From the NCBI GenBank assembly GCA_003500135.1, contig DNTA01000200.1, positions 1-32,076 of the forward strand: a stretch of 32,076 nt of DNA, in the 5' to 3' direction. The position numbers and the translations under genes are program-made. The DNA is from Cytophagales bacterium. GTDB taxonomy: Bacteria; Bacteroidota; Bacteroidia; Cytophagales; Cyclobacteriaceae. The notes below the pieces were generated by a model, which saw only the letters and a program-made list of their open reading frames with translations, ran no database searches and was not told the DNA's origin. Below, piece after piece: positions 6,722 to 17,805 of the stretch (positions are counted from its first letter, which is position 1; every line of letters begins with the position of its first letter).

Positions 6722-8587
6722 ATGGCAGAAGGACAAGCAGTAAACTACACTGAAGATAATATCCGGTCACTCGACTGGAAAGAACACATCAGGCTAAGGC
6801 CGGGAATGTATATCGGAAAGCTGGGTGATGGCTCTTCATTCGATGACGGTATTTATGTATTGGTAAAAGAGGTGCTCGACAATTGCATCGATGAACATGT
6901 AATGGGTTATGGTAAAACCATCGACATGAAGATCACCGAGCACCGGGTTGAAATACGCGATTACGGTCGAGGTATTCCGCTTGGAAAAGTGGTAGACTGT
7001 GTATCCAAGATCAACACCGGAGGTAAATACGACTCTAAAGCTTTTCAAAAATCCGTGGGATTAAACGGGGTAGGTACCAAGGCGGTCAATGCCCTTTCCA
7101 ACTACTTTAAGGTACAGTCGTACCGCGATAAGCAAACCAAAGTAGCGGAGTTTGCCAAAGGGGTACTGCTCAATGACAATAAGGTGATCACAAGCTCAAA
7201 CCGCAATGGAACCCTTGTTGTATTCGAGCCCGATGGCGATATTTTTAAAAACTTCCATTTCATTCCTGAATATCTGGAGGAAATGATCTGGAATTATTGC
7301 TTTCTGAATGCGGGGCTGACCATTAATTTCAATGGTAAAAAATTCCATTCGGAAAACGGTTTGCACGACCTTCTCGAGCGCAAATCGGATATGGAAAACA
7401 TCCGGTACCCGATCATCCATATGAAAGAGAGTGACATCGAGGTGGCGCTAACTCATAACAATCAGTATGGCGAGGAGTACTACTCTTTTGTTAACGGACA
7501 GTATACCACTCAGGGAGGAACACACCTTGCAGCATTTCGCGAAGCAGTGGTAAAAACGATACGCGAATTTTACAATAAGAACTTCGATGCCGCAGATATA
7601 CGGGCCAGTATCGTGGCCGCTATATCCGTGCGAGTGATGGAACCCGTTTTTGAATCGCAAACGAAGACCAAGCTGGGGTCGCAAAATGTAGCCCCCGACG
7701 GGCCAACCATGCGGTCTTTTATAAACGATTTTGTCAAAAGGCGCCTGGATAACTTTCTGCACCGCCACCCCGATACGGCCAATGCCATGCTGAAAAGGAT
7801 AATGCAGTCGGAACGTGAGCGCAAAGATATGGCGGGCATTAAAAAGCTGGCCAATGAAAGGGCCAAGAAGGCCAATCTTCACAATAAAAAACTTCGCGAT
7901 TGCCGCCTGCACTTCGACGACAAAAAAGGGGATCGGTTGGATGATACAATGATCTTCATTACCGAGGGTGACTCGGCAAGCGGCTCCATCACCAAATCGA
8001 GGGATGTACAGACCCAGGCGGTTTTCTCACTTAGAGGTAAGCCGCTCAACTGTTTTGGGCTTACGAAGAAAGTAGTCTATGAAAACGAAGAATTCAACCT
8101 GTTGCAACACGCACTGAATATAGAAGACGGTTTGGAGGGATTGCGTTATCGCAAAATTGTAATTGCTACCGATGCCGATGTGGACGGCATGCACATCAGG
8201 CTGCTATTACTGACCTTCTTCCTGCAGTTCTTCCCCGATTTGGTGCGTAATGGCCACTTGTTTATATTGGATACCCCTCTATTCAGAGTCCGCAATAAAA
8301 AGGAAACCTTCTATTGCTACAGCGAAGAAGAAAGACTGGCAGCTGTAAATAAACTTGGAGGCAAGCCGGAAATCACCCGGTTTAAGGGACTTGGAGAGAT
8401 ATCCCCCGATGAATTCAAAAACTTTATCGGTGAAGAAATACGACTCGACCCCGTCATTTTGTCAAAAGATACCAAGATCAAAAAGATACTGGAATTTTTT
8501 ATGGGTAAAAATACACCGAAAAGACAGGAGTTTATTATCGAAAATCTACGTATCGAGAAAGACCTTGTAGAGGAAGAGGCAGCGTAA
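6722..8587 (+). CDS. parE: DNA topoisomerase IV subunit B (type IIA, GyrB/ParE family)
   Basis: ATPase subunit of a type IIA topoisomerase that decatenates and relaxes DNA with ParC. The 621-residue protein has the GHKL ATPase motifs: KEVLDNCID (49-57, general base Glu50), DYGRGIP (80-86) and [14 protein letters not shown] (113-126). The transducer domain follows, then the TOPRIM domain with EGDSA (415-419) and DADVDG (484-489). The TOPRIM text continues SGSITKSRD where GyrB usually has GGSAKQGRD, which separates this Bacteroidetes topo IV-like group from true GyrB. Length (about 620, without the GyrB insertion) fits. It is followed after 11 nt by parC, so the two are an operon. Confidence 0.94.
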   Translation: MAEGQAVNYTEDNIRSLDWKEHIRLRPGMYIGKLGDGSSFDDGIYVLVKEVLDNCIDEHVMGYGKTIDMKITEHRVEIRDYGRGIPLGKVVDCVSKINTGGKYDSKAFQKSVGLNGVGTKAVNALSNYFKVQSYRDKQTKVAEFAKGVLLNDNKVITSSNRNGTLVVFEPDGDIFKNFHFIPEYLEEMIWNYCFLNAGLTINFNGKKFHSENGLHDLLERKSDMENIRYPIIHMKESDIEVALTHNNQYGEEYYSFVNGQYTTQGGTHLAAFREAVVKTIREFYNKNFDAADIRASIVAAISVRVMEPVFESQTKTKLGSQNVAPDGPTMRSFINDFVKRRLDNFLHRHPDTANAMLKRIMQSERERKDMAGIKKLANERAKKANLHNKKLRDCRLHFDDKKGDRLDDTMIFITEGDSASGSITKSRDVQTQAVFSLRGKPLNCFGLTKKVVYENEEFNLLQHALNIEDGLEGLRYRKIVIATDADVDGMHIRLLLLTFFLQFFPDLVRNGHLFILDTPLFRVRNKKETFYCYSEEERLAAVNKLGGKPEITRFKGLGEISPDEFKNFIGEEIRLDPVILSKDTKIKKILEFFMGKNTPKRQEFIIENLRIEKDLVEEEAA

Positions 8588-8598
8588 AAGAATAGAAA

Positions 8599-11202
8599 AT
8601 GGCAGACGATAACAACCTGGGTAAAGAACTACCGGAGGACGATGAGATACATGAAGTTACGCATGTATCGGGCATGTATGAAAACTGGTTTCTCGATTAT
8701 GCGTCATACGTGATACTGGAAAGGGCAGTGCCCGCCATTCAGGACGGTCTCAAGCCCGTTCAGCGTCGTATTTTGCATGCAATGAAGGAAATGGATGATG
8801 GGCGCTACAATAAAGTGGCCAATATCATCGGTAGCACGATGCAGTATCACCCGCATGGCGATGCTTCTATCGGTGATGCCATCGTTAACCTGGGCCAGAA
8901 AGACCTCTTAATTGATACGCAGGGTAACTGGGGCGACGTTCGCACAGGCGATAGCGCTGCGGCGCCCCGTTATATTGAAGCTCGGTTATCGAAATTTGCC
9001 CTTGAGGTATTGTACAATGCCCAAACTACCGAATGGCAGCTATCCTATGATGGCCGGAAGAAGGAACCCGTCACTTTTCCGGTTAAGTTCCCGCTTCTTT
9101 TGGCACAAGGTGTGGAAGGTATTGCAGTGGGCCTTAGCACTAAAATCCTCCCACATAACTTCTGTGAATTGCTCCAGGGATCAATAGATATACTAAAAAA
9201 TAAAAAGGTTCAGCTATATCCCGATTTTCCTGCGGGTGGCATGGCCGATTTTTCGGACTACAATGAAGGATTGCGTGGCGGTAGGGTAAGGGTTCGTGCC
9301 ACCATCGAAGAGATGGACAAGAAAACGCTCGTGATCAAAGATATTCCCTATGGCGCTACAACCAATAGCCTGATCGATTCGATCATTAAAGCGAATGACA
9401 AAGGGAAGATCAAGGTGAAAAAGGTAGTTGACAACACCGCTGCTGATGTTGAGGTGCTCGTCTACCTGGCGCCGGGTCAAAGTCCAGACATCACCATAGA
9501 TGCCCTGTACGCCTTTACTGATTGCGAGATCTCTATTTCTCCCAATGCCTGTGTGATTATTGATGAGAAGCCGGTGTTTATGAGTGTCAACGATATGTTG
9601 CGCTATTCCACTGATCAAACCGTCGAGTTCTTAAAACGTGAATTGGAGATCAAAAAGGCAGAATTGCTGGAGAAACTGCTTTTTTCTTCACTGGAAAAGA
9701 TTTTTATTGAAAACAGGATTTACCGGGACATTGAAGAATGCGAGACCTGGGAAGAAGTGCTCGAAACGATCGACAAAGGACTTGAACCCTATAAACCCCA
9801 GTTCTACCGCGAAATCACTACTGATGACATCGTCCGGCTTACTGAGATCAGGATCAAGAGAATATCGAAGTTTGACTCCTTTAAGGCCGACGAATTGATG
9901 CGCAAACTGGAAGAGGATTTGAAGCAGACGGAATACCACCTGGACAACCTGACCGAATTTGCCATTGATTATTTCAAAAACCTTTTGGAAAAGTACGGCA
10001 AGGGCCGTGAGCGCAAAACTGTAATCAAAAGTTTCGAAAATATTGCCGCAACCATCGTGGCTGCCAACAATGCCCGCCTGTATGTAAACCGTTCAGAAGG
10101 CTTCATAGGGTATGGCATGAAAAAGGATGAGTTCGTAACGGAATGCTCTGATATGGACGATGTAATTGCTTTTTGCCGCGAAGGGAAATATAAAGTGGTG
10201 CGTATTTCCGAAAAAGTATTTGTAGGGAAAGACATCATCCATGTGGATGTCTTCAAAAAGAATGATGAGCGGATGGTTTACAATGCCGTCTATCTCGATG
10301 GCAAAACAGGCCGCTCCATGATCAAACGCTTTCAGGTGTTATCAGTAACACGTGACAGGGAATACGACATTACCAAAGGGGAAAAAGGATCGCGCATACT
10401 TTATTTTACCGCCAATGCCAATGGTGAAGCAGAAATGATCACTACCTATTTGTCGCAGCGATCAAAAGCACGTAAAAAAGTATTTGAATTCGATTTTGCT
10501 GAAATTGACATCAAAGGCAGAAATGCTTCAGGTAATATACTTACCCGCTATCCGGTAAGAAAAATCCAGATGAAATCAGAGGGCCGCTCAACACTCGGCG
10601 GACTTGACATTTATTATGACGATGCCATAGGTCGGCTGAACCGTGATGAAAGAGGCAGGTACCTGGGTAAATTTATGCCCGGAGATCGCATAATTGTCAT
10701 GTTTAAAGACGGGACATACGAGTTAACAGATTTTGAGCTTACCAACAGGTACGAAGAAAACCAAATCCTACTGATTGAAAAGTTTAAAGAAGATCAGGTA
10801 TTCACCACCATTTACCTGGAAGGCAAAAGTAAAACCAATTATATCAAGAGATTTAAAATCGAAACCACAACGATAAATAAACGCTTTCCCTTCATTAGTG
10901 AAGAAAAAGGCTCTACCTTGCTCTATGCCACATCGGCGGAAAGGGTAAAAGTAAAGGCAACCTATAAGTCGGGCAGGAAAAAAGAGCAAAAAGCATTTGA
11001 ACTAAATGACCTGATTGACGTTAAAGGTTGGAAAGCTATAGGAAACAAGTTTCCAGTACAGGGTCTTACTAATGTCGAAACGATAGAAGTGAAAAAGGAA
11101 GAAAAGGGGGGTAAATCGCTTCATGTAGGTGATACGATTGAACTGGACGTTAAAAAGCACCACGATGATGATGACCAACTGGATTTGTTCAACAAGCCAT
11201 AG
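8599..11202 (+). CDS. parC: DNA topoisomerase IV subunit A (type IIA, GyrA/ParC family)
   Basis: DNA breakage-reunion subunit, partner of the ParE encoded just upstream. The 867-residue protein begins with a winged-helix/tower core containing QDGLKPVQRRILHAM (48-62), HPHGDASIGDAIV (84-96) and the catalytic Tyr125 in AAPRYIEARL. A coiled-coil stretch follows at about 340-500. The C-terminal part (roughly 510-850) has repeated beta-propeller-like blades and ends in an acidic tail (KKHHDDDDQLDLFNKP). No GyrA-box is evident, consistent with topo IV and not gyrase. In the quinolone-interaction helix the usual Ser is Ala89. Confidence 0.93.
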   Translation: MADDNNLGKELPEDDEIHEVTHVSGMYENWFLDYASYVILERAVPAIQDGLKPVQRRILHAMKEMDDGRYNKVANIIGSTMQYHPHGDASIGDAIVNLGQKDLLIDTQGNWGDVRTGDSAAAPRYIEARLSKFALEVLYNAQTTEWQLSYDGRKKEPVTFPVKFPLLLAQGVEGIAVGLSTKILPHNFCELLQGSIDILKNKKVQLYPDFPAGGMADFSDYNEGLRGGRVRVRATIEEMDKKTLVIKDIPYGATTNSLIDSIIKANDKGKIKVKKVVDNTAADVEVLVYLAPGQSPDITIDALYAFTDCEISISPNACVIIDEKPVFMSVNDMLRYSTDQTVEFLKRELEIKKAELLEKLLFSSLEKIFIENRIYRDIEECETWEEVLETIDKGLEPYKPQFYREITTDDIVRLTEIRIKRISKFDSFKADELMRKLEEDLKQTEYHLDNLTEFAIDYFKNLLEKYGKGRERKTVIKSFENIAATIVAANNARLYVNRSEGFIGYGMKKDEFVTECSDMDDVIAFCREGKYKVVRISEKVFVGKDIIHVDVFKKNDERMVYNAVYLDGKTGRSMIKRFQVLSVTRDREYDITKGEKGSRILYFTANANGEAEMITTYLSQRSKARKKVFEFDFAEIDIKGRNASGNILTRYPVRKIQMKSEGRSTLGGLDIYYDDAIGRLNRDERGRYLGKFMPGDRIIVMFKDGTYELTDFELTNRYEENQILLIEKFKEDQVFTTIYLEGKSKTNYIKRFKIETTTINKRFPFISEEKGSTLLYATSAERVKVKATYKSGRKKEQKAFELNDLIDVKGWKAIGNKFPVQGLTNVETIEVKKEEKGGKSLHVGDTIELDVKKHHDDDDQLDLFNKP

Positions 11203-11254
11203 CCCCTTATTCTGAACCGGGATCATTTCGGGGTGTAGGCATATAAGTTAGTGG

Positions 11255-13756
11255 ATGAGAAGTATTTCGATTTATCTGATCGCTTTAGTAGCGCTCGTAG
11301 CTGGAAATCACATTTCCTACGGGCAGTCCAGAACCGTGATAACCGGTCAGGTGATTGATAAATCCACAGGTGAGCCCATCCCTTTTGCCAATGTATATTT
11401 CAAATCTACCTCAATTGGAGCCACTTCCGATTTTGATGGCAAATACGCCATATCTACATATGAAGACTATGACAGCCTGGTTGCTTCATACATCGGCTAT
11501 AACACCCTTACCCTTCCGGTAAAAACCGGAACAATACAAACGATCAATTTCTATCTCGATCCGGGTACGGTTAATCTGGAGGAAGTAGTAGTTTACAGTG
11601 GTGAAAATCCAGCCTGGGCGATCATTCGTAAAGTCGTAAAAGCCAAAAACCAGCACGACAAACGCGCACTCGATTCATATGAATATGAAAGCTACAATAA
11701 AATAGAGATCGATATAGATAATTTTTCGGAAGACCTGAAGGCTACCAAAGCTTTTGGTCAGGTGGCCGCAGTGATGGATAGCATAGCCCAACTGCGAGGC
11801 TATGACGGAAATCCTATTTTGCCGGTATTTATTTCTGAATCGGTTTCGAACTATTATGTCAAAACTGATCCATTTGCCAAAAGGGAAGAAGTTTTAAAAA
11901 CGAGGATCAAAGGAGTAGGCGTTGATGATGGCTCATTTATTTCTCAAATTATCGGGGCCAGTTACCAGGAGTACAATTTTTACCGGAACTGGTTGAACAT
12001 CCTCAATAAAGAGTTCATTTCACCCATTAGTGACGGCTGGCGGCTCTACTATGATTATGACCTGATTGATAGTCTTGAAGTAGATGGAGTAGAATGCTTT
12101 CTGCTCAATGTCGTGCCTAAAAGAGACGAAGACCCGGCATTTAACGGATCCATCTGGATAACCAAAAAAGATTATGCCCTGAAGCAGGTAGATTTAAAAA
12201 TCGATAAGTCTACAAACCTCAATTTTGTTGAATATATCCGTATCCAACAGGAATTAGTACCTACTGCGGAAGGACCGTCAATTCCGAGTAAAACACGGGT
12301 CCTTGTCGATGTTTCACCCCTCGATGACGATACGCCCGGTCTTTTAACGAAGTTTTACAATTCGGCCAGGAACATTAAGGTCAATACAAATCGAAAGAAC
12401 AGCTTTTACAGTAGTGAGGTGATGGTCAAGGAAGATTATGCCATATACGATGAAGGGTACTGGGATGATCATCGGCATGAACCGCTGAAAGATGAAGAGC
12501 TTTATGCTTATGAAATGATCGATACGCTACGTACCATTCCCGTAGTAAAAAGGTACGAGAAAATCGTTCAGACACTCTCTACCGGGTATTTCAGAGTAGG
12601 AAAAATAGATATCGGGCCCTGGCCTTATACCTGGGCATACAACGATTTCGAAGGCCACCGGTTCAGGGCGGGTTTCAAAACCAATATCAAATTCAGTAAT
12701 AAATGGAAATTTAATTCCTACATCGCTTATGGCACGGAAGACCAACAAATAAAATATGGCGTATCATTGGGGTATATCATTGACCGCTACCCCTGGACCG
12801 AAATTGGCATTAAGCGCGTAGCAGAAGTAGATCAACTCGGGTTAAAATCAGAGAATCTACAGGATAACCAGATTTTCCTTGCAGCATCGAGATTTGGGAC
12901 GCTTATACGGCCATATTGGTACGAAAACAACAAACTTTTCTTAAAAACTGAATTGTTAAAGGGTTTGAATCAAACCATCAATATTAACCTGGAGCACTAC
13001 GACCCGCAATTCCCGTTTTATTATTATGACAATGGTATTCCTGAAGCATCGACCTTAAAAAGCAGGTTTGACGTGGCAAGTGTGGAATACAGCATACGAT
13101 ATGCTCGTGATGAACGCTTTGTTCAGTTTGAAAACAGCAGGTTAAGTCTCGGCATTAACAGATGGCCATCGCTGGAAGTTTCGTATACCTACGGAATCCA
13201 GGGCGCCCTGGGGGATTTGGGGTTTCACAAACTTGAAGTCGACTTCAGGCAGCGCGTTAATTTCGGTTTTTTGGGGATCACCAATTATCAAATAAAAGGT
13301 GGGAAAGTATTTAATACAGTGCCTTATCCAATTCTGGAAAGTCATATTGGTAATGAATCCTTTTTTTACACATCCGCTGCTTTCAATACCATGAACTTTT
13401 TTGAATTTGTAAGTGATACGTATACCTCTTTTCGTTGGCAGCACCAGTTTGGTGGTTTGATTTTAAATCGAATTCCATTAATGCGCAAATTGAAGTGGCG
13501 TCTTTTGGCTACAAGCAACATTTTGTATGGCAGTTTATCACAGCAAAATATTGACCTGATACCAGCACAAGGGCCCGATGGTACGGATTTACCCCCCTTT
13601 AAAGGGCTTGGCGATGATCCGTATGTTGAAGTAGGTTATGGTATTGAAAACATTTTTCGCTTCATTAGATTTGATGTATTTCATCGCTTGAGCTATCTCG
13701 ATGAACCCAACGCCAACAAGATTGCATTTAAAGTTAGCATGCAAATTATACTTTGA
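11255..13756 (+). CDS. Outer-membrane protein with CarboxypepD_reg-like domain and DUF5686
   Basis: Probable outer-membrane beta-barrel protein. The 833 residues start with a signal peptide (1-23, ending near SYG). A carboxypeptidase-regulatory-like beta-sandwich follows (about 27-108; ITGQVIDKSTGEPIPFANV, then SDFDGKYAI). The rest is a DUF5686 region recognisable from EEVVVYSGENPAWAIIRKVV at its beginning and many aromatic beta-strands towards the C terminus (FRAGFKTNIKF, YSIRYARDERF, VEVGYGIENIFRF). The final residues MQIIL fit a terminal barrel strand. Its function is unknown. It is not a TonB-dependent transporter of SusC type: there is no plug domain and it is too short. It follows parC by 52 nt and precedes a TPR lipoprotein. 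Confidence 0.85.
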   Translation: MRSISIYLIALVALVAGNHISYGQSRTVITGQVIDKSTGEPIPFANVYFKSTSIGATSDFDGKYAISTYEDYDSLVASYIGYNTLTLPVKTGTIQTINFYLDPGTVNLEEVVVYSGENPAWAIIRKVVKAKNQHDKRALDSYEYESYNKIEIDIDNFSEDLKATKAFGQVAAVMDSIAQLRGYDGNPILPVFISESVSNYYVKTDPFAKREEVLKTRIKGVGVDDGSFISQIIGASYQEYNFYRNWLNILNKEFISPISDGWRLYYDYDLIDSLEVDGVECFLLNVVPKRDEDPAFNGSIWITKKDYALKQVDLKIDKSTNLNFVEYIRIQQELVPTAEGPSIPSKTRVLVDVSPLDDDTPGLLTKFYNSARNIKVNTNRKNSFYSSEVMVKEDYAIYDEGYWDDHRHEPLKDEELYAYEMIDTLRTIPVVKRYEKIVQTLSTGYFRVGKIDIGPWPYTWAYNDFEGHRFRAGFKTNIKFSNKWKFNSYIAYGTEDQQIKYGVSLGYIIDRYPWTEIGIKRVAEVDQLGLKSENLQDNQIFLAASRFGTLIRPYWYENNKLFLKTELLKGLNQTININLEHYDPQFPFYYYDNGIPEASTLKSRFDVASVEYSIRYARDERFVQFENSRLSLGINRWPSLEVSYTYGIQGALGDLGFHKLEVDFRQRVNFGFLGITNYQIKGGKVFNTVPYPILESHIGNESFFYTSAAFNTMNFFEFVSDTYTSFRWQHQFGGLILNRIPLMRKLKWRLLATSNILYGSLSQQNIDLIPAQGPDGTDLPPFKGLGDDPYVEVGYGIENIFRFIRFDVFHRLSYLDEPNANKIAFKVSMQIIL

Positions 13757-13806
13757 CTTAAAAAGCTTGTAACTTTACCCATAATAAAGCGTACAGCCTA
13801 TTGCTA

Positions 13807-14880
13807 ATGAAAAATTACCAGCTTTTTTTATCGATCATATTGCTTGTTGCAATTTCTTGCAAAACGGAATTCAGGAAAGACCGCATACCGGAAAGATTGC
13901 AGGGTGGAGTGGTATTAAAAAGCAACGAATTAGAGGCCGATGACCCCGATCATGCAATACAACTGGCCCGCATATCCTTTTCCAAGGGCAATTATAATGC
14001 AGCAATTGATCATTTGCTCCCGTTTTATGAAGAAAATCAGGAAGACTTTCAACTGGCCAACCACCTGGCTTACGCTTATTTCAATAATGAACGACCGGAA
14101 CTTGCGGCGCCAATTATGGAGGAGTTAGACAAAGATGCCGTTCAAACACCGATGTATCTGGCCAATAAAGCTTTTCAAAGTTGGTATAGTGATAATTTAC
14201 CGGCAGCCTTGAGTTTTATAACCTATGCTTTGAATATTGACCCCAACCACCCCGGATACCGGGCTATGAGTGGCGACATTAAACTGGCCCTAGGCGATAC
14301 CACCGAAGCGCTAAAGGACTACCAGAAAAGTCTCGATATGAAAATGCAGCAATCACTGCTCGATAAAATGGTGATGAATGCCTATGGTATAAGGGAGTTT
14401 GACCTTGCTTTTTACTATCTCAGAAAAAGTTATGAGAATGATCCTCAGGCGGAAAAAGTACTGTATCATGCGGCATTGTTGCATTATGCCATTGACCAAA
14501 AAGATACTGCGAATTATTTGATAGATAAGGCAATTGATGCAAATAATACAGAACAGTATCAGATCACCCGTGCTGAATGGCTGAGGGATGATCGTAGATA
14601 TACAGATGCCCTTGAGGTCACTGACGAATTGATTCAAAATGATTCAACAAGTGTGGCGGCCTGGATGTTAAAGGGGAGGATCCTTAGCGATCAGTACAGG
14701 TATTACTCAGCTCGTGATGCCTTTGAAAAAGTAGTAGAATATGATAGTTCCAATACAATAGCTTTGCAGGAATTGGAAAAACTTGAAAAGAAAATTGCAT
14801 ATTTGCGGATTCAAAAGCAAAGGGAAGAAAATAGGCGGCTCATCGAGGAGCTGAAGCCTATTGAAAGAATAAACCAGTAA
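13807..14880 (+). CDS. TPR-repeat lipoprotein
   Basis: Predicted lipoprotein of 357 residues built of tetratricopeptide-like helical pairs. The signal runs [17 protein letters not shown] with Cys18 as the lipobox Cys, then KTEFRKDR. Repeats are visible as [78 protein letters not shown] and [20 protein letters not shown]. The last 35 residues are a charged helix ([19 protein letters not shown]). Such proteins usually serve as scaffolds in envelope assemblies; the partner is unknown. A TTG at 13801 opens the frame, but the ATG at 13807 is the better start. thrS begins 13 nt after its stop. Confidence 0.82.
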   Translation: MKNYQLFLSIILLVAISCKTEFRKDRIPERLQGGVVLKSNELEADDPDHAIQLARISFSKGNYNAAIDHLLPFYEENQEDFQLANHLAYAYFNNERPELAAPIMEELDKDAVQTPMYLANKAFQSWYSDNLPAALSFITYALNIDPNHPGYRAMSGDIKLALGDTTEALKDYQKSLDMKMQQSLLDKMVMNAYGIREFDLAFYYLRKSYENDPQAEKVLYHAALLHYAIDQKDTANYLIDKAIDANNTEQYQITRAEWLRDDRRYTDALEVTDELIQNDSTSVAAWMLKGRILSDQYRYYSARDAFEKVVEYDSSNTIALQELEKLEKKIAYLRIQKQREENRRLIEELKPIERINQ

Positions 14881-14893
14881 AGCGCATTTTTTT

Positions 14894-16852
14894 ATGAGTG
14901 ACCAAAAAATCAACATAACCTTGCCCGATGGCGCTGTTAAATCATATCCTGCCGGAGTGACCAGTATGGATGTTGCTACAGACATAAGTGAAGGCCTGGC
15001 CCGAAATGTTTTGGCGGCCAATGTAAACGGTGAAACGTGGGATGCCACGAGACCTATCACTACGGATGCTGCGGTGCAGTTGCTTACATGGAATGAGAAT
15101 GATGGTAAAAAGACATTTTGGCACTCTTCGGCTCACTTGATGGCCGAAGCCCTGGAAGAGTTATATCCCGGAATCAAGTTTGGCATCGGCCCACCTATCG
15201 AAAATGGGTTTTATTATGATGTGGATTTTGGCGATCGACATTTCGATGGCAATGAGGTCGAAAAGATCGAAGCAAAAATGATGGAACTGGCCCGTCAGAA
15301 AAATCCTTACGAGCGACGGGAAATTGCCAAGAAAGATGCTGTTGCCTATTACAAAGAAAAAGGTGATGAATATAAATTAGACCTCCTGGAAGATCTGGAA
15401 GACGGCACAATCACTTTTTACCATCAGGGTAATTTTACAGATCTTTGCCGTGGACCACATATTCCCAATACCGGTTTTGTAAAGGCAGCTAAAATATTAA
15501 ATGTGGCCGGCGCATACTGGCGTGGTGACGAAAATAATAAGCAGCTCACCCGGTTGTATGGCATTACATTCCCCAAGCAGAAAGAATTAAAAGAATATCT
15601 TCACCTACTTGAAGAGGCCAAAAAGCGTGATCACCGCAAATTGGGTAAGGAGCTCGATCTTTTTACCTTTTCAGAAAAAGTGGGCCAGGGCTTGCCCTTA
15701 TGGCTTCCCAAAGGCGTGCTTATGCGCGAAAGACTTGAAAACTTCCTGCGTGATGCCCAGGTAAAGGCAGGGTATCAGATGGTTATCACACCGCATATCG
15801 GGAATAAAGAATTATACATGACCTCAGGGCACTATGCCAAATATGGTGAGGACTCGTTCAAACCCATTGAAACACCCAATGAAGGGGAAGAGTACCTGCT
15901 CAAGCCAATGAACTGCCCGCACCACTGCGAGATTTATAAATCCCGTCCACGATCATATAAAGAGCTACCTTTACGCCTGGGTGAATTTGGTACGGTATAT
16001 CGATATGAACAAAGTGGCGAGTTGCATGGTTTGACAAGAGTTAGAGGATTTACCCAGGACGATGCCCATATATTTTGCCGGCCGGAACAGGTTAAAAATG
16101 AATTTATAAAAGTGATTGACCTTGTGCTTTATGTCTTCAGGTCACTTGGTTTTGAGGATTACACGGCACAAATATCACTTCGGGACCCTGAAAATAAAAC
16201 TAAATATATAGGTGGTGATGAAAACTGGGAAATGGCGGAAAGCGCCATAATTGAAGCAGCCGAAGAGAAAGGGCTGACCACCATCACCGAGCTTGGCGAG
16301 GCAGCCTTTTATGGGCCAAAACTCGATTTTATGGTGAAAGACGCCCTGGGAAGAAGCTGGCAGCTGGGAACCATTCAGGTTGATTACAATTTGCCCGAGC
16401 GCTTTGAACTCGAATATATTGGCGCTGACAATCAACGTCACAGGCCCGTGATGATCCACCGTGCACCTTTTGGTTCAATGGAGCGGTTTGTAGCTATTCT
16501 GCTGGAACATACAGCAGGTAATTTGCCATTATGGCTGTCACCGGAGCAATTTGCCATTCTGCCGATTTCAGAAAAATATGCCGATTACGCTGAAAAAATT
16601 TATATTTTGGCACAACAAAGCGGGCTAAAAGGATTCGTGGATCACCGGGACGAAAAAATTGGCCGGAAAATTCGTGACGCCGAGGTAAGCAAAGTGCCTT
16701 ATATGTTTATAGTGGGCGAAAAAGAAGCAGGTAATAATACCGTGTCATTGCGACAGCACGGTAAAGGAGATATCGGTACCTTCACACATGAAGGTTTAAT
16801 GCAACACATGAAAAAGGAAATTGAAAGCAGTATGCATCAGGTTAATAGCTAA
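14894..16852 (+). CDS. thrS: Threonyl-tRNA synthetase
   Basis: Class II aminoacyl-tRNA synthetase charging tRNA-Thr. The 652-residue protein has the full domain set: TGS (about 1-65), the editing domain with HSSAH (H77, H81) and CRGPH (C185, H189), and the class II catalytic core with zinc ligands C341 (MNCPHH), H392 (DDAHIF) and H522 (IHRAPFGS). The anticodon-binding domain follows (from about 550; [26 protein letters not shown]). Length is standard and every metal and editing residue is in place. It leads the thrS-infC-rpmI-rplT order also found in E. coli. There is little space after the TPR gene, so read-through from upstream is likely. Confidence 0.97.
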   Translation: MSDQKINITLPDGAVKSYPAGVTSMDVATDISEGLARNVLAANVNGETWDATRPITTDAAVQLLTWNENDGKKTFWHSSAHLMAEALEELYPGIKFGIGPPIENGFYYDVDFGDRHFDGNEVEKIEAKMMELARQKNPYERREIAKKDAVAYYKEKGDEYKLDLLEDLEDGTITFYHQGNFTDLCRGPHIPNTGFVKAAKILNVAGAYWRGDENNKQLTRLYGITFPKQKELKEYLHLLEEAKKRDHRKLGKELDLFTFSEKVGQGLPLWLPKGVLMRERLENFLRDAQVKAGYQMVITPHIGNKELYMTSGHYAKYGEDSFKPIETPNEGEEYLLKPMNCPHHCEIYKSRPRSYKELPLRLGEFGTVYRYEQSGELHGLTRVRGFTQDDAHIFCRPEQVKNEFIKVIDLVLYVFRSLGFEDYTAQISLRDPENKTKYIGGDENWEMAESAIIEAAEEKGLTTITELGEAAFYGPKLDFMVKDALGRSWQLGTIQVDYNLPERFELEYIGADNQRHRPVMIHRAPFGSMERFVAILLEHTAGNLPLWLSPEQFAILPISEKYADYAEKIYILAQQSGLKGFVDHRDEKIGRKIRDAEVSKVPYMFIVGEKEAGNNTVSLRQHGKGDIGTFTHEGLMQHMKKEIESSMHQVNS

Positions 16853-16888
16853 ATAATAGCCAATTCTTTTTCTTTTTCAGATTATTTG

Positions 16889-17494
16889 ATGAAATTTGCA
16901 ACTTATTTTGTAGAACCAAAAATTGAAGTAACAATTAACAGGAGTAGAAAACCCAACTTTAGGGGTAGGGTGGAGGAGCCCTACAAAGTCAACGAGAGAA
17001 TATCCGCCAGACAGGTAAGAGTGGTTGGCGAAAATGTTGAATCAGGCATATTTCCATTGTCGGAAGCTTTAAGGATCGCAGGTGATATGAATCTGGATCT
17101 GGTAGAAATTTCCCCAAAAGCGGATCCGCCTGTATGTAAAGTGGTCGATTACTCGAAGTTTAAGTACGAGCAGAAAAAGAAGCAAAAAGAGATCAAGGCC
17201 AAGGCTCAGAAAACCGTGATGAAAGAAATACGGTTCGGGCCCAACACCGATGATCACGATTTTAACTTCAAGCTCAACCATGCCACTAAATTTTTGGAAG
17301 ATGGCGCCAAAGTGAAAGCATATGTGCATTTTGTTGGTCGAACCATCGTATTCAAAGAGAGAGGTGAGATTTTATTGTTGAAATTTGCACAGGCGCTCGA
17401 GGAATACGCAAAGGTAGATCAGTTGCCCAAGCTGGAAGGTAAGCGAATGATCCTGATGCTTTCTCCAAAGAATGCCAAACAAAAGAAGAAATAG
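16889..17494 (+). CDS. infC: Translation initiation factor IF-3
   Basis: IF-3 binds the 30S subunit and enforces start-codon and initiator-tRNA selection. The N domain is [20 protein letters not shown], with a linker [22 protein letters not shown] and a Lys-rich helix. The C domain is [16 protein letters not shown] to [15 protein letters not shown]. The start is uncertain. The ATG at 16889 gives 201 residues with an N-terminal stretch ([15 protein letters not shown]) unlike other IF-3 proteins I recall. An ATT at 16934 would give [20 protein letters not shown], which looks like the usual Bacteroidetes N terminus. E. coli infC uses AUU for autoregulation, so a rare start is plausible here. I list the ATG as the conservative choice. 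Confidence 0.93.
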   Translation: MKFATYFVEPKIEVTINRSRKPNFRGRVEEPYKVNERISARQVRVVGENVESGIFPLSEALRIAGDMNLDLVEISPKADPPVCKVVDYSKFKYEQKKKQKEIKAKAQKTVMKEIRFGPNTDDHDFNFKLNHATKFLEDGAKVKAYVHFVGRTIVFKERGEILLLKFAQALEEYAKVDQLPKLEGKRMILMLSPKNAKQKKK

Positions 17495-17516
17495 TTAAAT
17501 CAATTATATAACTAAA

Positions 17517-17711
17517 ATGCCAAAAGTTAAAACAAAATCAGGCGCTAAGAAGCGTTTCAAATTGACAGGAACCGGCAAAATAAAAAGAAAGCACGCTTTC
17601 AAAAGCCATATCCTGACCAAAAAAGAAACAAAACAAAAGCGCAATCTGACACATTCAGCAATTGTACACAAGTCTGATAAAGCGAGAGTTAAAGACATGT
17701 TGAACATTTGA
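17517..17711 (+). CDS. rpmI: Ribosomal protein bL35
   Basis: Small basic protein of the 50S subunit, 64 residues. It has the family pattern [20 protein letters not shown], then [14 protein letters not shown] and [13 protein letters not shown]. Length and composition are typical. It lies 22 nt after infC in the same operon. The start follows an A/T-rich leader without a Shine-Dalgarno sequence. Confidence 0.96.
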   Translation: MPKVKTKSGAKKRFKLTGTGKIKRKHAFKSHILTKKETKQKRNLTHSAIVHKSDKARVKDMLNI

Positions 17712-17805
17712 CAATTGTGCCAAGGTAAACGATGTTGAACCAGGATTCGGGCAATAAAGAGCTTAAATTGATCAAGACGCCTACTTCCAAAAAAAACACA
17801 AAAAA

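Noticed and set aside
7448..7912. 154-codon minus-strand frame inside parE
   Set aside because: Antisense shadow of a strongly conserved coding region; no start context or family resemblance.
16891..16910. GAAATTTG and TTATTTTG as an internal infC promoter
   Set aside because: Each has a mismatch to TAnnTTTG and neither has a TTG at the right spacing.
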